A stretch of 64,000 nt of DNA from Absidia repens (GCA_002105175.1 MCGE01000024.1:186001-250000); one strand, 5' to 3'; positions 24,589 to 36,532 are shown, numbered from the stretch's first letter. Notes: generated by a model from the sequence alone, not told the origin. Numbers and translations: made by a program.

Positions 24589-25340
24589 ACAATTATGGCT
24601 CCTATAGGGTTATGTTGGACTTAGATTAGTGTCAGGACTAGTCTAGAAGCGTTTTCAGATCAGGGATTCTAAGATGCATGGGAAGCCCTTTCATTTTGGA
24701 TTCAGGATTTAGAACCAAATGAAGTTGGCTTTTGGATTCGTCATTAGCTTAATTTAGTTTTAGTTTGTCCAAAGTTTGAATAAAATATGTCTCCTTTTAC
24801 ATGCTTTAATGAAAAAATATCCCATTAGTCTCTTTCAAGTTTTATACATAGATCCCTTTGTGCCGTCTCCTTTTTGATTAGTATTGACTTTTATCATTCT
24901 TTAATAAAAGATACTCATTGAGTCTTCTTCATACCTTGTACAATATATTAGTTCCTATTTTTCAGATTAGTGTTGCCCATTCTTCAGATCTATTGTTAGT
25001 CTCCACCATGCGTCGTTTAATAGATCCTTCCACTAAGCCCCTCGTTACAATGATCCCCTCGCCTTAGTTTAGTATATATCGATATGTTTCAATAAAATAT
25101 GTCTTTTTATTAACCAATCATATGACCCATTCGATAATAAACAATGTTGATATTGTAGCTGTTTTGAGAGTGTCCTACCAAACACTTGCGTTATGATTCA
25201 CCCCCCCATGACTTTTTTCCCTTTAATTGTTGGTAGTCTTAGATCGCTTAGTATCAAAGATAACCATAGTCCTGCTCGATCGATCGTATAAAAAAAATCT
25301 AGGCAGGCTGTGCATGTAGTCACTTGTATAAAACATTTAC
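24475..25340 (+). repeat. R-family dispersed repeat, copy R5
   Basis: The head TTTCAAATTCCGCGCACGTGAA is at about 24481-24500, with CACGTG at 24494-24499. A long (TTTC)n pyrimidine stretch follows. The core is at 24600-24720: TTAGATTAGTGTCAGGACTAG, then GCATGGGAAGCCCTTTCATTTT. AATAAAATATGTCTCC is near 24781. Further CTTTAATAAAAGATACTC and TTTCAATAAAATATGTC units lie near 24900 and 25090. Confidence 0.85.
24532..24586 (+). repeat. (TTTC)n microsatellite
   Basis: About 13 copies of a TTTC unit lie inside R5, between its CACGTG head and its core. Confidence 0.9.
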
Positions 25341-25617
25341 ATCCACCATCACCCCCACTCTGACCACCACCACAAAAAAAAAAAAAAAAAAAAAGTAATT
25401 TGGTTGTGACGCATAGAAACTCTAATACACCCCCCCATAAACCTCATGTGTAAAAGTAAGCCAGTAGTTCATGATAATGCTTTTTTTATTGCTGGTATTC
25501 ATTGCCTCTACTATGGTCATCAACAAAAGGGCAAAAATATTCTAGCTAATAAAACATACAAATATATAGTACACTATGAGGAAGATCAAACGCATAATAA
25601 TGATAATAATCTATAAT

Positions 25618-26260
25618 CTAACATTTAGGGAAGGAAGCATTGTTGACCTGGACATTCAAAGCGACAGAGATGGGTTCTTGTAGTTCTGAAGAACCTGATT
25701 CTTCACTATAGAGCGGGGTAAAAACCAAGTGGAAGTCATAATTGGAGGGATTGTACCGAGAGAAAAAGTGACAGTTGGGGACGTTGAAGGAGGCGGTATA
25801 ACCCTTGTTTTGGATACCAGCAGCATAGTGGCGTGTGTTCAAGCCTCCCAAGGCAGAGAACGAAAAAGGATTATCGTTATTGTTGCCTTTTTGTGACCAT
25901 TGGAATGAAGCTGTCATGGAAGAGGGATAGGTGGCGTTGACTGGTGCTGGTGACACTGTAGTAAAAGTGGAAGTGAAAAGAAAGAGGTTAGATCACATTA
26001 TTTTGTGCCATATGCGTATTTTATTTCAGTATGGTCGTCATTAGCCCCACTCCTCCTCCCCCCTCGAACCGTCATTAGTTTTCCAACTTACATGTTTGAG
26101 CACCAATGACAGTATAGCTGACGTCCAATCGAGTTTTGCTTGTGACAGTTTGGCCGTTTGTGGGTGAATCGATTTGAATGAGATCTTGACCAAAACATGT
26201 GAGTGTCAGTAATAATAAAAGAAACAAAATCGACATGTTATAAGTATGGGTAAGTGCCAT
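25618..26260 (-). CDS. Small secreted protein of unknown family
   Basis: Two minus-strand exons (26260-26092, 25955-25618) encode about 168 residues. The N-terminus is a clear signal peptide: NMSILFLLLLLTLTCFGQ, with cleavage likely after the Gly or Gln. The mature part begins DLIQIDSPTNGQTVTSKTRL, which resembles the start of Ig-like or Kre9/Knh1-type fungal extracellular domains; this is only a resemblance. Exon 2 has a sandwich-like sequence (SMTASFQWSQKG, GYTASFNVPNCHFF, YDFHLVFTPLYSEE) with two Cys in the mature chain and possible N-glycosylation sites. No catalytic motif, GPI signal or membrane segment follows. Either a cell-wall or an effector-like role is possible. Confidence 0.7.
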
Positions 26261-26460
26261 GTTGTGGTCAATGAATGTACAAGTAATATAAACAAAAGAA
26301 ACGGAGGAAAGAAAGGAATAAATTTTTCAGGCAAAGAAGTCAAAAGAGTTGTTTTGAGAAGCGGTAAAACGTTCGTGTAACAATGATTTTATTTTTAGCA
26401 GTGACAAGTAAAAATAAAGAAAACCACATCTACTTTATGTCCGTCATAGCAAGGCGATTA

Positions 26461-26801
26461 TTACACCATAGAAATATTACTGCAAGTAATTTTATTCATA
26501 TCAATTAGGGTATGGTAAAGTTGAACTTCCCATCCAAAGGACCCCGGACGCGAGAAGCTGTCAGGGGCAAAAAAAAAACCCATATCAGTATAATCAGTAA
26601 AATCAGTAATACAAGTTGCTGTCCCGCTTTCACTGTAATTGTAAGCAAGTTGCACTTCAGGGAATTTCGTGTGTGTTTTCACTACCCCACAAAATATGTA
26701 CAGTCATAATGCGTTGAGATATAGTAGTACCTTAAGACGCCATAGCATACGGCATGCATCCCCTTGATGATCGAACCGCTGACAGGTAAATATCCGTCTA
26801 T
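26461..26801 (-). other. Possible second small extracellular-type gene or remnant
   Basis: On the minus strand, a short exon-like segment (about 26800-26732; YLPVSGSIIKGMHAVCYGV) is followed by GTACTA and, after a TAG acceptor near 26683, an open frame to 26461 (KFPEVQLAYNYSESGTATC, then FGWEVQLYH). The frames do not join cleanly at the most obvious acceptor. It lies just upstream of, and in the same direction as, the small secreted protein. I cannot tell a gene from a remnant. Confidence 0.25.
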
Positions 26802-27228
26802 GTACAAAAAAAAAAAAAAAAAAAAAAAGACATTAACATAATATGATAATAGGTAAAACTGCTGTTGCAATCCGGTATATATGCTATGTAAACGGGTAAT
26901 CTTATGAATGGCATTGATTATCTTTCCCTACTATTCCTGGCGAACATACACCAAAGTACTGACTTCCCTTTTTTAGACGAAACGCTCTTCTTACTATATC
27001 CAAAACCCTTGCGAACGCCCTAAAGTAAAACCATTTCAATCAATATATCATACTATCTTCACCAATACGATATTCAATCAATCACCATAATTTTTTGTGT
27101 CATAAAAGAAATCGAAGAAAAGATCGTTTATTGAAGCAAGATTGGATAAAAATAAAAACGATTGTAAGCTATGGAAGAGGTAAAAGATGACAAACTATAA
27201 AACTACAAATTCACGCACAGATAAAACC

Positions 27229-28035
27229 TCAAGCCCAATTCTTTGCATTGACTAGTTTGACCAGTTCTTTGTATAAGGAATGTTGAGGTAGGCCAACCAC
27301 GTTCCAATAATCGCCTTCAACACTGGATATAAATAATGCAGCAGAACCCTGAATGCCATAGGCACCAGCTTTGTCAAATGGTTCACCTGAGCGGACATCT
27401 AGAATAAGAATAAAAATACAACCAATTATTATAATTGATACACCCAAAAAAGCGTAAGCCTAACTTACATTCTCCAATGTCGTCGTCGGACAAGGTTGCA
27501 AACGTCACTTTCGTCGTTGTAACAAAATGATAGTGAAGATCCTGGGCAAGAATATGGACACCTGTGAGTACTGTATGGGACTCTCCACTAAGTTGTCGCA
27601 GCATGGTTGTTGCGTGGTCGGCATCCTTTGGTTTTTCCAATACTTGGTCATTGCTTACCACCACGGTATCGGCCCCAATCACCACATCAGCCTTGGGTAG
27701 TGTAGCATCGGTTTGGCATCGGTCCCACACTTCTTTTGCTTTTTGCCATGCTGTGTCTGATACATAAGCTGCCCTGGTGTCGTATGCTGCAGGGTTATTT
27801 TCATCGGGTTGTAAAGTGGGAACGACTTCGAATTTTTTCAGACCCTACAAAAAATGAAATAAATTGAGATGCATAGCTGCGGTAGATAGTTAGGGGAGAG
27901 ATAGTGTGTGTGTGTGAGTCAGTGAGGAAGCTAGCTTACCATGGACTGTAAAATTTCACGTCTTCTAGGGGAAGCTGAGGCAAGCACAACTGTCTTATTT
28001 CCAAGAGCGCGCCAAACAGGTAGTTCAAGTGGCAT
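27229..28035 (-). CDS. Maf-type nucleotide pyrophosphatase
   Basis: Three minus-strand exons (28035-27940, 27844-27469, 27398-27229) encode about 213 residues. Maf proteins hydrolyse non-canonical or modified nucleoside triphosphates to the monophosphate, a house-cleaning role; the human relative is the N-terminal half of ASMTL. The signature [14 protein letters not shown] opens the fold and [19 protein letters not shown] carries the acidic metal-binding residues. [17 protein letters not shown] and [20 protein letters not shown] complete the family blocks. The start Met is 31 nt downstream, on the gene strand, of a T27 tract (A run 28066-28092 on the plus strand). The gene is divergent from NDUFA1, with starts only about 240 bp apart. 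Confidence 0.95.
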
Positions 28036-28272
28036 TTTTTTTTAAAGAAAAAAGTAACGAAAAGGAAAAAAAAAAAAAAAAAAAAAAAAAAAGGGGGTGG
28101 TGAAATGATCTTTTTTCTTTTCCAAAGGGTATTCAACGTCACTGGGAAATCTTTTAATCTCCGAAGACATCGAAAAAAAAATGAAAACAAAAAAAACAAA
28201 CCCTCCATTTTCTTTTCTCGTCTTTTTATCAACTCCCCACTCTTTTCACCCTTCAAATAACATTCGGTAACA

Positions 28273-28827
28273 ATGGTACGATATATTTATACTTTATAAA
28301 AAAGAACAAATTCAATATAAAACCTACTGACTTGTATATTATATAGCCTGTTCCTTTTGAAGCCCTTCTTCCTTTTGGTATTATTACCGGTTTCTTCATG
28401 GCCACTGCTTCTGGCTTAAGAGCTGTCAAGTACTACGCCAATGACAAGCATGTAATACCACCTAACCTACGAAATATATACGTATATTACTGATTGACTG
28501 ATTGACTGAATGATATTATTTTTTAGCCTCATCGATTCGGTTTGGATAACTGGGATTTGCAAATGATGGAACGTGATAAGCGTTTGACTGGTTCCCCTCG
28601 TGGTCAATCCGTAAGCTGAACCACTTTTATGATTTATGGAGCATGATATTGACTAGTCCATTTTATTTATATATAGACAAATCCCACAGCACCATCAGAA
28701 TTTGCTACTAACAGGTACGAGAATATATAGACGCTTATGCTGACGGACTCATTGACTGACTGACCCTCTCATTATTTACATATTTAGTATCTGGTACTTG
28801 GAAACTCCAAGAGACAAAGGACAATAA
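28273..28827 (+). CDS. NDUFA1: Complex I subunit NDUFA1 (MWFE-like)
   Basis: Five tiny exons (28273-28275, 28347-28451, 28527-28610, 28677-28714, 28788-28827) give an 89-residue protein. The first exon is only the ATG, followed directly by a GTACGA donor. The next exon begins PVPFEALLPFGIITGFFMAT, the single membrane anchor of this accessory subunit of mitochondrial NADH:ubiquinone oxidoreductase. Exon 3 has HRFGLDNWDLQMMERDKRLTG, the family hallmark. The last exons give ATNSIWYLETPRDKGQ. Each junction is GT-AG and keeps the frame. The identification rests on the PVPFEAL start and the DxWDxQMMERDxRLTG block recalled from fungal homologues. Confidence 0.85.
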
Positions 28828-30369
28828 ATTTATCCATCATCTTACCTCACCCCTACCACCGACATCCGATCCTTTATACTTCCTTTAGAAATAGAGTATT
28901 GTACCCTTCCCTTTTTCCACACGTATTATTATCTCCCTCTTGATATTTCTTTCTCTTTTTTATTATCATTATTCTTCTTATTATTATGGGTTTCTAGGGA
29001 ACCTAGACATTTATCACTAGTTATAGATGTTTAGCATTGAAAATAAAATAAAAAGAAATTGTTTGTTTTTTATTTGATCATCATGTTACTTGTGTGTTTT
29101 GATGCCTTGGATGGCCACTTTTGAGCAAAGCGCAAATTCGAGAACTGCGAGGTTTTTTTTTTTTTTTTTTTTGGTTAGAAACGGGCGCGGATTGATAGTC
29201 GGAGACAGGGTGGGGACGAATGCTAATTAAGATTTATCCAGAAATGAAATTGTGTCATAAAAAATAAAAAAAAAGGAAGGACTATGATGTAGGGAAAATG
29301 GAATTATCTTCAAGAGTCTCTTCTCTTTGTTATCATCCATCATATTTATGCCTGTCATAAAATTGCTGTAGGGCGATTCCAATCAGTGTTGCTATTTTCT
29401 CAGCCAGTAATAAATGTTCATTGTCATATAACGTGATGCAGTTGTTCCGGAAACTATCGCCTTTGGATCACACCATCATCCATTATAACAATATGAATTA
29501 TTACAAATACAGTATAGAGCAAACACTCTCAGTACACATGTCAAAATCCCCTCAGTACCGGTTAGATTCACCAAAATTTATGCTATTTTAGTTTCCGCCC
29601 ACACAAACTGACTTTGAACAGCACAGAAAATAATATCAAGATGAATCGATGTAAAAAAACGTTTTATTAAAGTGCCATTTAATAACTGTGTGCATACATA
29701 TCGACCAAGACAATGCCATTCGGCCAAAAATTGACGAATAGGACATGTTTTCTGATGATATTATTTTGTGCAAAATGGTATGGAAACGAGAAACAAAAGC
29801 TATTGCGACTGGGCAAGTGTTATGTAATTTGGAAATGAGCAAGATCATCCTTTGTCATTCCTTTTATGTGATATATATATATATGGCTTATTATGTTAAT
29901 AATATTGATTTTATGGGGAGTGTCTTTTTTGTTGTCGATAGGTGACTAGTTCAGCAAGAATGTAAACAAATTCGAGTCTTATGGAATATGGCAGGATATT
30001 TATTTTATTTGGCTATAAATGCTATGAAAATACATTGGAGCTTAGCAAAGACTTCGATTTAAGGGGGGGGGGACGGTGAGAGTGCTATGAAATGAAGGGT
30101 GTGATAGGTTGGGAATATACGTCTCCGGCATTTCACACTTTGAGGGACAGTCCATTGAGGAGAAAACCGTTGCACTCAGCCCTCCGTCGATTACATACTG
30201 CTTTGTGTGTTTTGAAAAAAAAATAGTGTAGGGGACTAGATGGTTTTGCCAACTTGAACATTGGTGGGAAGCCCTTTGGGATGAAACTGTCGTCCTTGGC
30301 CCTCAGTCTAAGGATATATGCAAAAAAAAAAAAAAAATTGGACCATGAAAACGAACTGGGCGCCAATAT
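28828..30369. other. Intergenic DNA, no supported gene
   Basis: The 3' flank of NDUFA1 carries AATAAAATAAA near 29042. The rest is AT-rich with short T and A runs. A minus-strand frame at 30133-30366 is disrupted by homopolymers and gives no recognised motif. Confidence 0.45.
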
Positions 30370-31240
30370 TCACACGCCGCCCACGTGGTGTTTTATTTAT
30401 TTATTTTTGTGTGATTTCCTTTTCTTTTCCTTTCTTTCCTTTGTCTGCATTAAGTTTCAATGAAGCGATGGTTGTCTTAAATTAGTATTGGATATTGAAT
30501 CAGAGGCATTTTGAAAAATGCAAACCAAACATCATGGGGAAACCCTTTCATTTTGGATTCAGGATTTAGAACCTCCATTAGTTGGCTTTTTGGAGCCTCC
30601 ATTAGCTTAGTTTAGTGTTAGCTTGTCTCTATATCTGAATAAAATATGTCTCTTTTAACTTGCTTCAATCAAAAATGTCTTACTAGTCTCTCTCATGCCT
30701 TCTGCAATAGATAGATCTTTTTTTTACCACAACCTTTTAAATTAGCCTTGATCGTTGTTGTGCTTCAATAATAGCTATGCCTTTATTCTTTTTCATACCT
30801 TGTATAATATGTTAGGCCCCATTTTACAAATCACCCATTTATATTAGTTAACCATTCTTTAACTCTCTTTTAGTCTCTCTCAGACTTCCTTCAACAGATC
30901 CATTCACTTATTACAATGCACCCCATCGCCTTCAATAAAACACGACTCCTTATTAATATCATCTTACCCATCAGATAATGAATAATGTCGCTATTGTAGA
31001 TTTCTTGCGAGTACCATAATAAAGACTTGTTCTCTAATACACAAATTATGAGTACTTCCCCCTTCCCCAGGAATTGGATGGCAGCTTTAGATCATTTACT
31101 ATCAAAGATAAACATATTTCTGCTCGACGAATCATATCAACAAATCTAGATCGTGCGATGCGTACAGTCACCGCTTGAGGGCACGTTATACTGTTTTCTA
31201 CCTTTCCTATTAATACTTGTCCCACTCTCCTGACACCAAT
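30370..31240 (+). repeat. R-family dispersed repeat, copy R6
   Basis: Head CGCCGCCCACGTGG (CACGTG 30382-30387), a T-rich spacer, then core AATTAGTATTGGATATTG. After it comes AAATGCAAACCAAACATCATGGGGAAACCCTTTCATTTTGGATTC (30520-30565). AATAAAATATGTCTCTTTTA is near 30640, CTTCAATAATAGC near 30764 and CTTCAATAAAACACG near 30932. Confidence 0.85.
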
Positions 31241-31765
31241 TAGATCAACATTTTTGGAGGTGTGAGAATGTTTTAAAATTGAATATAAAAAATTGCAATT
31301 ATTAAGGTTTACTTTTATGTTTTAGCTGAACTGCACCATTCCTCCAAGTGCATAGTGCTGCAAATCGGTATGTACAACAACAGCAGTCTGTGCGAAAATC
31401 GGGATTAGAAACTCAGCAACTTACCAACAACAGCAGTATTTGAAACCTTTACGAGCACCTGTAGTAATGATGATAACGTTATTACAACAAGGCCGCGAAC
31501 GTATGAATGTAGAATAGATCTAGGCCTAAATATCGGTCCCTCAATATTAAACCCTTCATGACACGGTGGAAAAAGAAGGAACCAGCGCCTCCGCCGTCCC
31601 ATGCTACGTTCAGTGTGGGGGTGGATTCAAGTGTGGTACTGTTTGGACCCTATTCACAGACCCACATGACAAAAATGTGTTGGTGGTTACAGTGTAAGCG
31701 AAATGAAAGAACTGTATGTAACAATTTCACATAGACCAATCAAAATTTTATTTCTCACCCCAAAT

Positions 31766-31769
<4 letters not shown>
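31241..31769. other. Upstream flank of the SulP gene
   Basis: No gene is supported. A short plus-strand frame around 31425-31518 (YLKPLRAPVVMMITLLQQG) looks less random than its surroundings but has no partner exon I can join. Confidence 0.3.

Positions 31770-31808
<39 letters not shown>
31770..31808. promoter_or_regulatory. Poly(T) tract before the SulP gene
   Basis: About 39 T on the coding strand, ending 80 nt before the start codon. Poly(dA:dT) tracts are known nucleosome-disfavouring promoter elements in fungi; a promoter role is inferred. Confidence 0.4.
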
Positions 31809-31809
<1 letters not shown>

Positions 31810-31888
31810 GAATTCTCTCTAAAAAAAAAAACGGCCCTTTTTCGCTCTTTTTCTATTTCTTCTATCCCGATCAATTCTTTTCCACATC

Positions 31889-34037
31889 ATGTCAAGACTA
31901 CAGAATGCAAGTATTCTTGCACAAAGTGGAAGTAAGCATTTCATATATATAATAAAGGACCACAAGTGTATTCATGACACAAAAGTATTTTCCTAACCAA
32001 CGATCTTCTATAGACACGACAACTTGTGAACATGATAGCGATAGTGATAATGATGCTTATGTACCCAATATCCATACCTCTGAAAGTCAAGCCCTTCTTG
32101 GCATTGCTCAACCTACAAGGTATAATACAGCCTCTCCAAGTAAGTGGTTCCCCACCCGCACTGACAGTAGTGAAGAAATCTATACTTAAATTCTCTTTTT
32201 TTACTTTCCCTAGTTCCTTCGGCTCAACCCTATATTCATCCAGTATCAAGAGGCAAATGGACCCTCTTTAGGGTACGTTTGAAATACTATCTTCCTATAC
32301 TCCAATGGCTTCCTGTCTACGATCGTCAACTCTTTATAGGTGATTTATTTGCTGGCCTTACATTGTCATGTCTTTTGATTCCTCAAGCTTTATCCTATGC
32401 CACGGCTTTATGTAAATTGGAAGCTATCCATGGTTTATACGCTATTGCTTTCCCAGCTATTACATATGCTATTTTTGGAATGTCTAGGTAGGTGATTTGG
32501 AATATTCTCAAAGGGACAGCATGATGTATATTTACTTTAACTATCTTCTTTTTGTTTTTTGTCATTCATTTAGGCAAATGTCAGTTGGGCCTGAAGCAAC
32601 ACTCTCTTTATTGGTAGGTTCCTCTATCGCCGCTCAAGGTCATACTCCCGATGCTGAAAACAATGTGGATCCGTTGGCTTGGGCATGTTTGATGACACTC
32701 TTTGTTGGCATTTTTACTTTTCTTCTTGGTATTTTTCGTCTTGGCTTTTTGGACAGTTTAATGAGCCGGGCACTTCTTCGCGGGTTTATTACCGGTGTTG
32801 CTGTGGTGGTGCTATTACAACAAACCATCATTTTACTTGGCTTGGTGAAACTCAGCGAACATGCCGGCATCTCCGAAGCATCAACGTCGGTAGCTCGATT
32901 TATCTTTTTGGTCAAACATGTGCATCAAAGTCACCCCTTATCCTCATTGGTCTCTGTTGTGTCTGTTTCGGTCTTACTGGGATGTCGTGTCCTCAAATCC
33001 AAGATCAATATCAAATGGATTCTTCTCTTACCTGAAGTACTTGTGGTGGTGATTACTTCGATTTTATTGACCTACTTTTGTGACTGGGAACATCAAGGCT
33101 TGGATATTCTTGGAACTATTGAAGGTGCTGGAAGTATTCCTCTTCCATCCATTCCTATTTTTCCTGCCAATCACCATATGAAGGATCTCTTGGTCACCGC
33201 TGCTATGATTGCTATCATTGGATTTGTGGAATCCGTCGTCATTGCTAAAACCTTCTCAAGTCGTCACAATTATTCCGTCAGTGCCAATCGTGAATTGGTT
33301 GCTCTTGGTGTAGCCAACACAGTCTCAGGTAAGGAAACAATTGTATGTGTGTGTGTGTGTGCTCAATGGATATCCCCTATCATTAGCTTATTTACTCTAT
33401 TGAATTTTATTCCATGTGTATTACCGATTTCATTAGGATTGATGCAAGGTATCCCAGCCTTTGGATCGGTAAGTCATTTATCCTTTTTTGAAATTAAAAA
33501 ACAGAGGACAATGTGTACGCTGGAAAGGGAAACGAGGGAAGGGGGAATGGGAGGATAGAAGAAGGAAAAAAAAAGGAGAGAGGGATTGCTATAGATACGT
33601 ATTCATTTGTCAACAAAATGCTAACTGACAGTCTCGCTCGCTCAACATCCCGTTTTATATTTGAGTAGGTTGCACGTAGCAAAATCAATGATCGGGCCGG
33701 TGCTCGAACTCAAATGGCAAGCTTGATGACAGGAGTGATTACGTTGATAGCCATCTTCTTCCTGTTACCCTTCTTTTACTATCTCCCAAAAACTGTACTA
33801 TCTGCCATCATCTTTGTGGCCGTTTTATCACTTCTTGCTGAACTACCGGAAGATTTGCATTTCATATTCAAGGTCCATGCTTGGAGGGATTTGGCGCTAC
33901 TTTTGGTCACTTTTTGGCAACAGTTGTGATTTCTCTGGAATTTGGTACATTACTAGCAGTCACTCTCTCATTGCTCCTTACAATTAAAGAAACAAGTTAT
34001 CCTCGTATCTCTATCATGGTAAGTGAAAAAAAGGGAC

Positions 34038-34076
<39 letters not shown>

Positions 34077-34912
34077 GGGTTAGGGTAGCGTATGGCTGAT
34101 AGGAGATTTAAGGATTTGAAGAAACGAGGATATGAAGATGTGGATATATGTGTAGTGCGTGCGCGTGCATGAATGTGTGTGCTTGGTATAGGCCATTTTT
34201 TTCGTATGAACGCGTGTGCACTTGGGGCAACTCAGGGAAACATGTTTTGGATTGTTAGAAATGGTTGAAAGGGAGGGAAGAATAATGGATATGACCTTGT
34301 ATTGTTTGTTAAGACACCACTGACTTTTTATTCTCTGTTATGATAACTAGGGTCGTGTCAAAGGCAATCACCAGAAATTTAGACCGATTCAAGATAGACC
34401 AGATGACGTTGAGCACATGGAAGATGTTATGATCATTCGTGTAGACGAACCTTTATTTTTCGCCAATACTGGACAACTGAAAGATCGATTACGTCGTTTG
34501 GAGCAATTTGGGGATATGGCCATTCATCCATCGGAAAGTCCGCGTTTGGGGGACTCTCGATATATTATTTTTGACGTGGACAACATGCCTTATATCGACG
34601 CAAGGTAAAAAAGAAAAAAGAAAAAGAAAACCAACTTAAAAAAGGGGTAGGGGAATGAAATAGGTGTATGTGAATACTAAATTACTTATATGAAACAGTG
34701 CTGTCCAAATTTTGTATGAAGTGGTGGAATCTTATCATCAGCGTCAAATTCAAGTCTATTTTGTCCGTCTGCGGGAACGACCTTTGGAGATGTTTGAACG
34801 CTCAGGATTATTGGAATTGATTGGTGATGACCATCGATTACGAAGATTATCTCAAGCTATCGAAGCAGTGGAAAGGGATATGGCTAATCACAATGTGGTG
34901 GTGCAACAATAG
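31889..34912 (+). CDS. SulP/SLC26-family anion transporter with STAS domain, frame break in exon 6
   Basis: Eight exons (31889-31931, 32014-32139, 32214-32487, 32574-33328, 33437-33468, 33669-34018, 34351-34604, 34699-34912) outline about 680 residues. The cytosolic N-terminus leads to YYLPILQWLPVYDRQLFIGD and the SulP signature GLTLSCLLIPQALSYATAL. MSVGPEATLSLLVGSS and many membrane helices follow, with LSAIIFVAVLSLL near the end of the transport core. The STAS domain is in exons 7-8 (MIIRVDEPLFFANTGQL, IIFDVDNMPYIDAR). SulP proteins carry sulfate or related anions across membranes; sulfate is likely but not proven. In exon 6 the frame AWRDLALLLVTF stops shortly after, while the family continuation LATVVISLEFGTLLAVTLSL is one frame over. 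The break sits at a T5 run (33911-33915), where one more T would fit. Confidence 0.88.
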
Positions 34913-36052
34913 TTTAGTTTATACCCCTCTTTTATTTTTATTTCTTTATTCCTTTAGATTGCTTACCCATATGTATTCTATTTATTCTCTTATAATAAAA
35001 AGTGGAAGCTGTGTTGATGACGATATTTTGTTTACTTAATTTGGCAATGATGATATTGATATTGAACATGATAGTGGTTTGCAAAGGTGTTGACCATAAT
35101 GATAATGCAGTGTAGTTGTTTACAAGAGCATGGTATTGGAATTTGATGACTTCTATTTTGAGACAATTCGGTGATAAACCATAAACGGAAAGAACATGTG
35201 TCGAAATAAAAAACGAAAAACGAAAGGAGAGGGACTGATTGTTAGTATATGATAATGAAAACTAAGCAACGATAAAAAAAAAAAAAGCTTATATGATATA
35301 CGATATATGATATGTATGATACAGAAAGTCAGAAGGACCTTTCTCCTGCTCTCCCTTCCCCCAACGCTCTCCTATTCACAATTGTTTTTGTTAAAAAAGC
35401 ATGGGAATGACCCCTTTTTTCATGTTAAAATAGACAATGTAGAGTTAATAATAAAAAAAAACCAAGGGTAAAGTCTTCTAGAAATTATTAGCGTTCTTCC
35501 CAAAATGCATCCATGCTTTTTTTTAATCGCGCCCACTCTTCCCACCTTCTTCCCCATCTATTAGTTTACCCTTACCTGCGCACAGTATGCATTGAACATT
35601 TTGAATCCCCGGCTAATTTTTTGGATAGAACATTTTAGTCTTTTTATTATATAGATCCACCCCTGAATAATGAATTCATAAAAGCAATAAAAACCATAAA
35701 AACCACTTTCTTTATTCCTTCTTCAACTTTTTTTATATATTTGATTATTTGATATCCATTACGCTGCAAAGAGAAAATTGCCGCTGTCCCATCATTATAA
35801 AAAAAAAAAAAAGTAGGGACTACGGATCAAACGATCAACATAAAAAAAAAAACCACCTTTGCTGATCATTCAGATATTAAACATCCGCTCTCCTGCCTTT
35901 GCTCGATCACTCGATTTGCTCGCATATTTTTCTATAGCATCATTTTATGGTAAGGGTCTGAAAAAAAAAGACTGCATTTGCTGATCGTTCCTTTTTTTTA
36001 ATATTCAGGACAATTATTCTCGTTTTTATTAAGCTATTGATCGTGCACGAAA
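34913..36052. other. Intergenic DNA, no gene seen
   Basis: AT-rich DNA. AATAAAAAG near 34995 is a plausible poly(A) signal for the SulP gene. No repeat copy or RNA gene is recognised. Confidence 0.5.
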
Positions 36053-36532
36053 TTGAACCCTGATCTTCAGCGTCATCCACCCTGTCAGAAAAAAAAAAAG
36101 AGAGAAAGAGAATTAGCGCCTATTATCATCATCATTCCCATTTTAATCATTCTTATCAACGTGGTCGCTGCTTTGATAACTAGCACTTCCATTACCACCA
36201 CCCCTAATAAACCAACAAGAAATACCTCTTCCCCTTGTACGACTATGACTGATAAAATATTAAACTTCCGACGCCCGAGACCACAAAATCCCAAGCCACG
36301 ACCATACCCTGATTCACCACCACCGATTTCAACCAACGAATCGAGCTTATCTACAACTACAAACAGCCAAATTGAAACCAGTCGTTACGATCAACACCAT
36401 TCATTAAACGACGATGACGATGATACAACTACTAACAATAAAAATAATAGTACAAGTACACTAAAAAAAATCAGAAAGCTCTTTTGTCTTCCCTTGTACC
36501 ATTCAAGATCCCATCGCCCAACATCAAATTGA
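36053..36532 (+). CDS. Hypothetical protein, possibly single-pass
   Basis: An uninterrupted frame of 159 codons. It has a Lys-rich start, one strongly hydrophobic segment (LAPIIIIIPILIILINVVAA), and then a long polar region rich in Thr, Asn, Pro and Asp (NFRRPRPQNPKPRPYPD, DDDDDTTTNN). The end is basic (LKKIRKLFCLPLY). There is no recognised domain. Low-complexity composition makes chance possible; a shorter start at 36246 (MTDKILNFRRPRP) would remove the hydrophobic segment. CCAATAAAG near 36755 could serve as its poly(A) signal. Confidence 0.35.
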   Translation: MNPDLQRHPPCQKKKKRERELAPIIIIIPILIILINVVAALITSTSITTTPNKPTRNTSSPCTTMTDKILNFRRPRPQNPKPRPYPDSPPPISTNESSLSTTTNSQIETSRYDQHHSLNDDDDDTTTNNKNNSTSTLKKIRKLFCLPLYHSRSHRPTSN

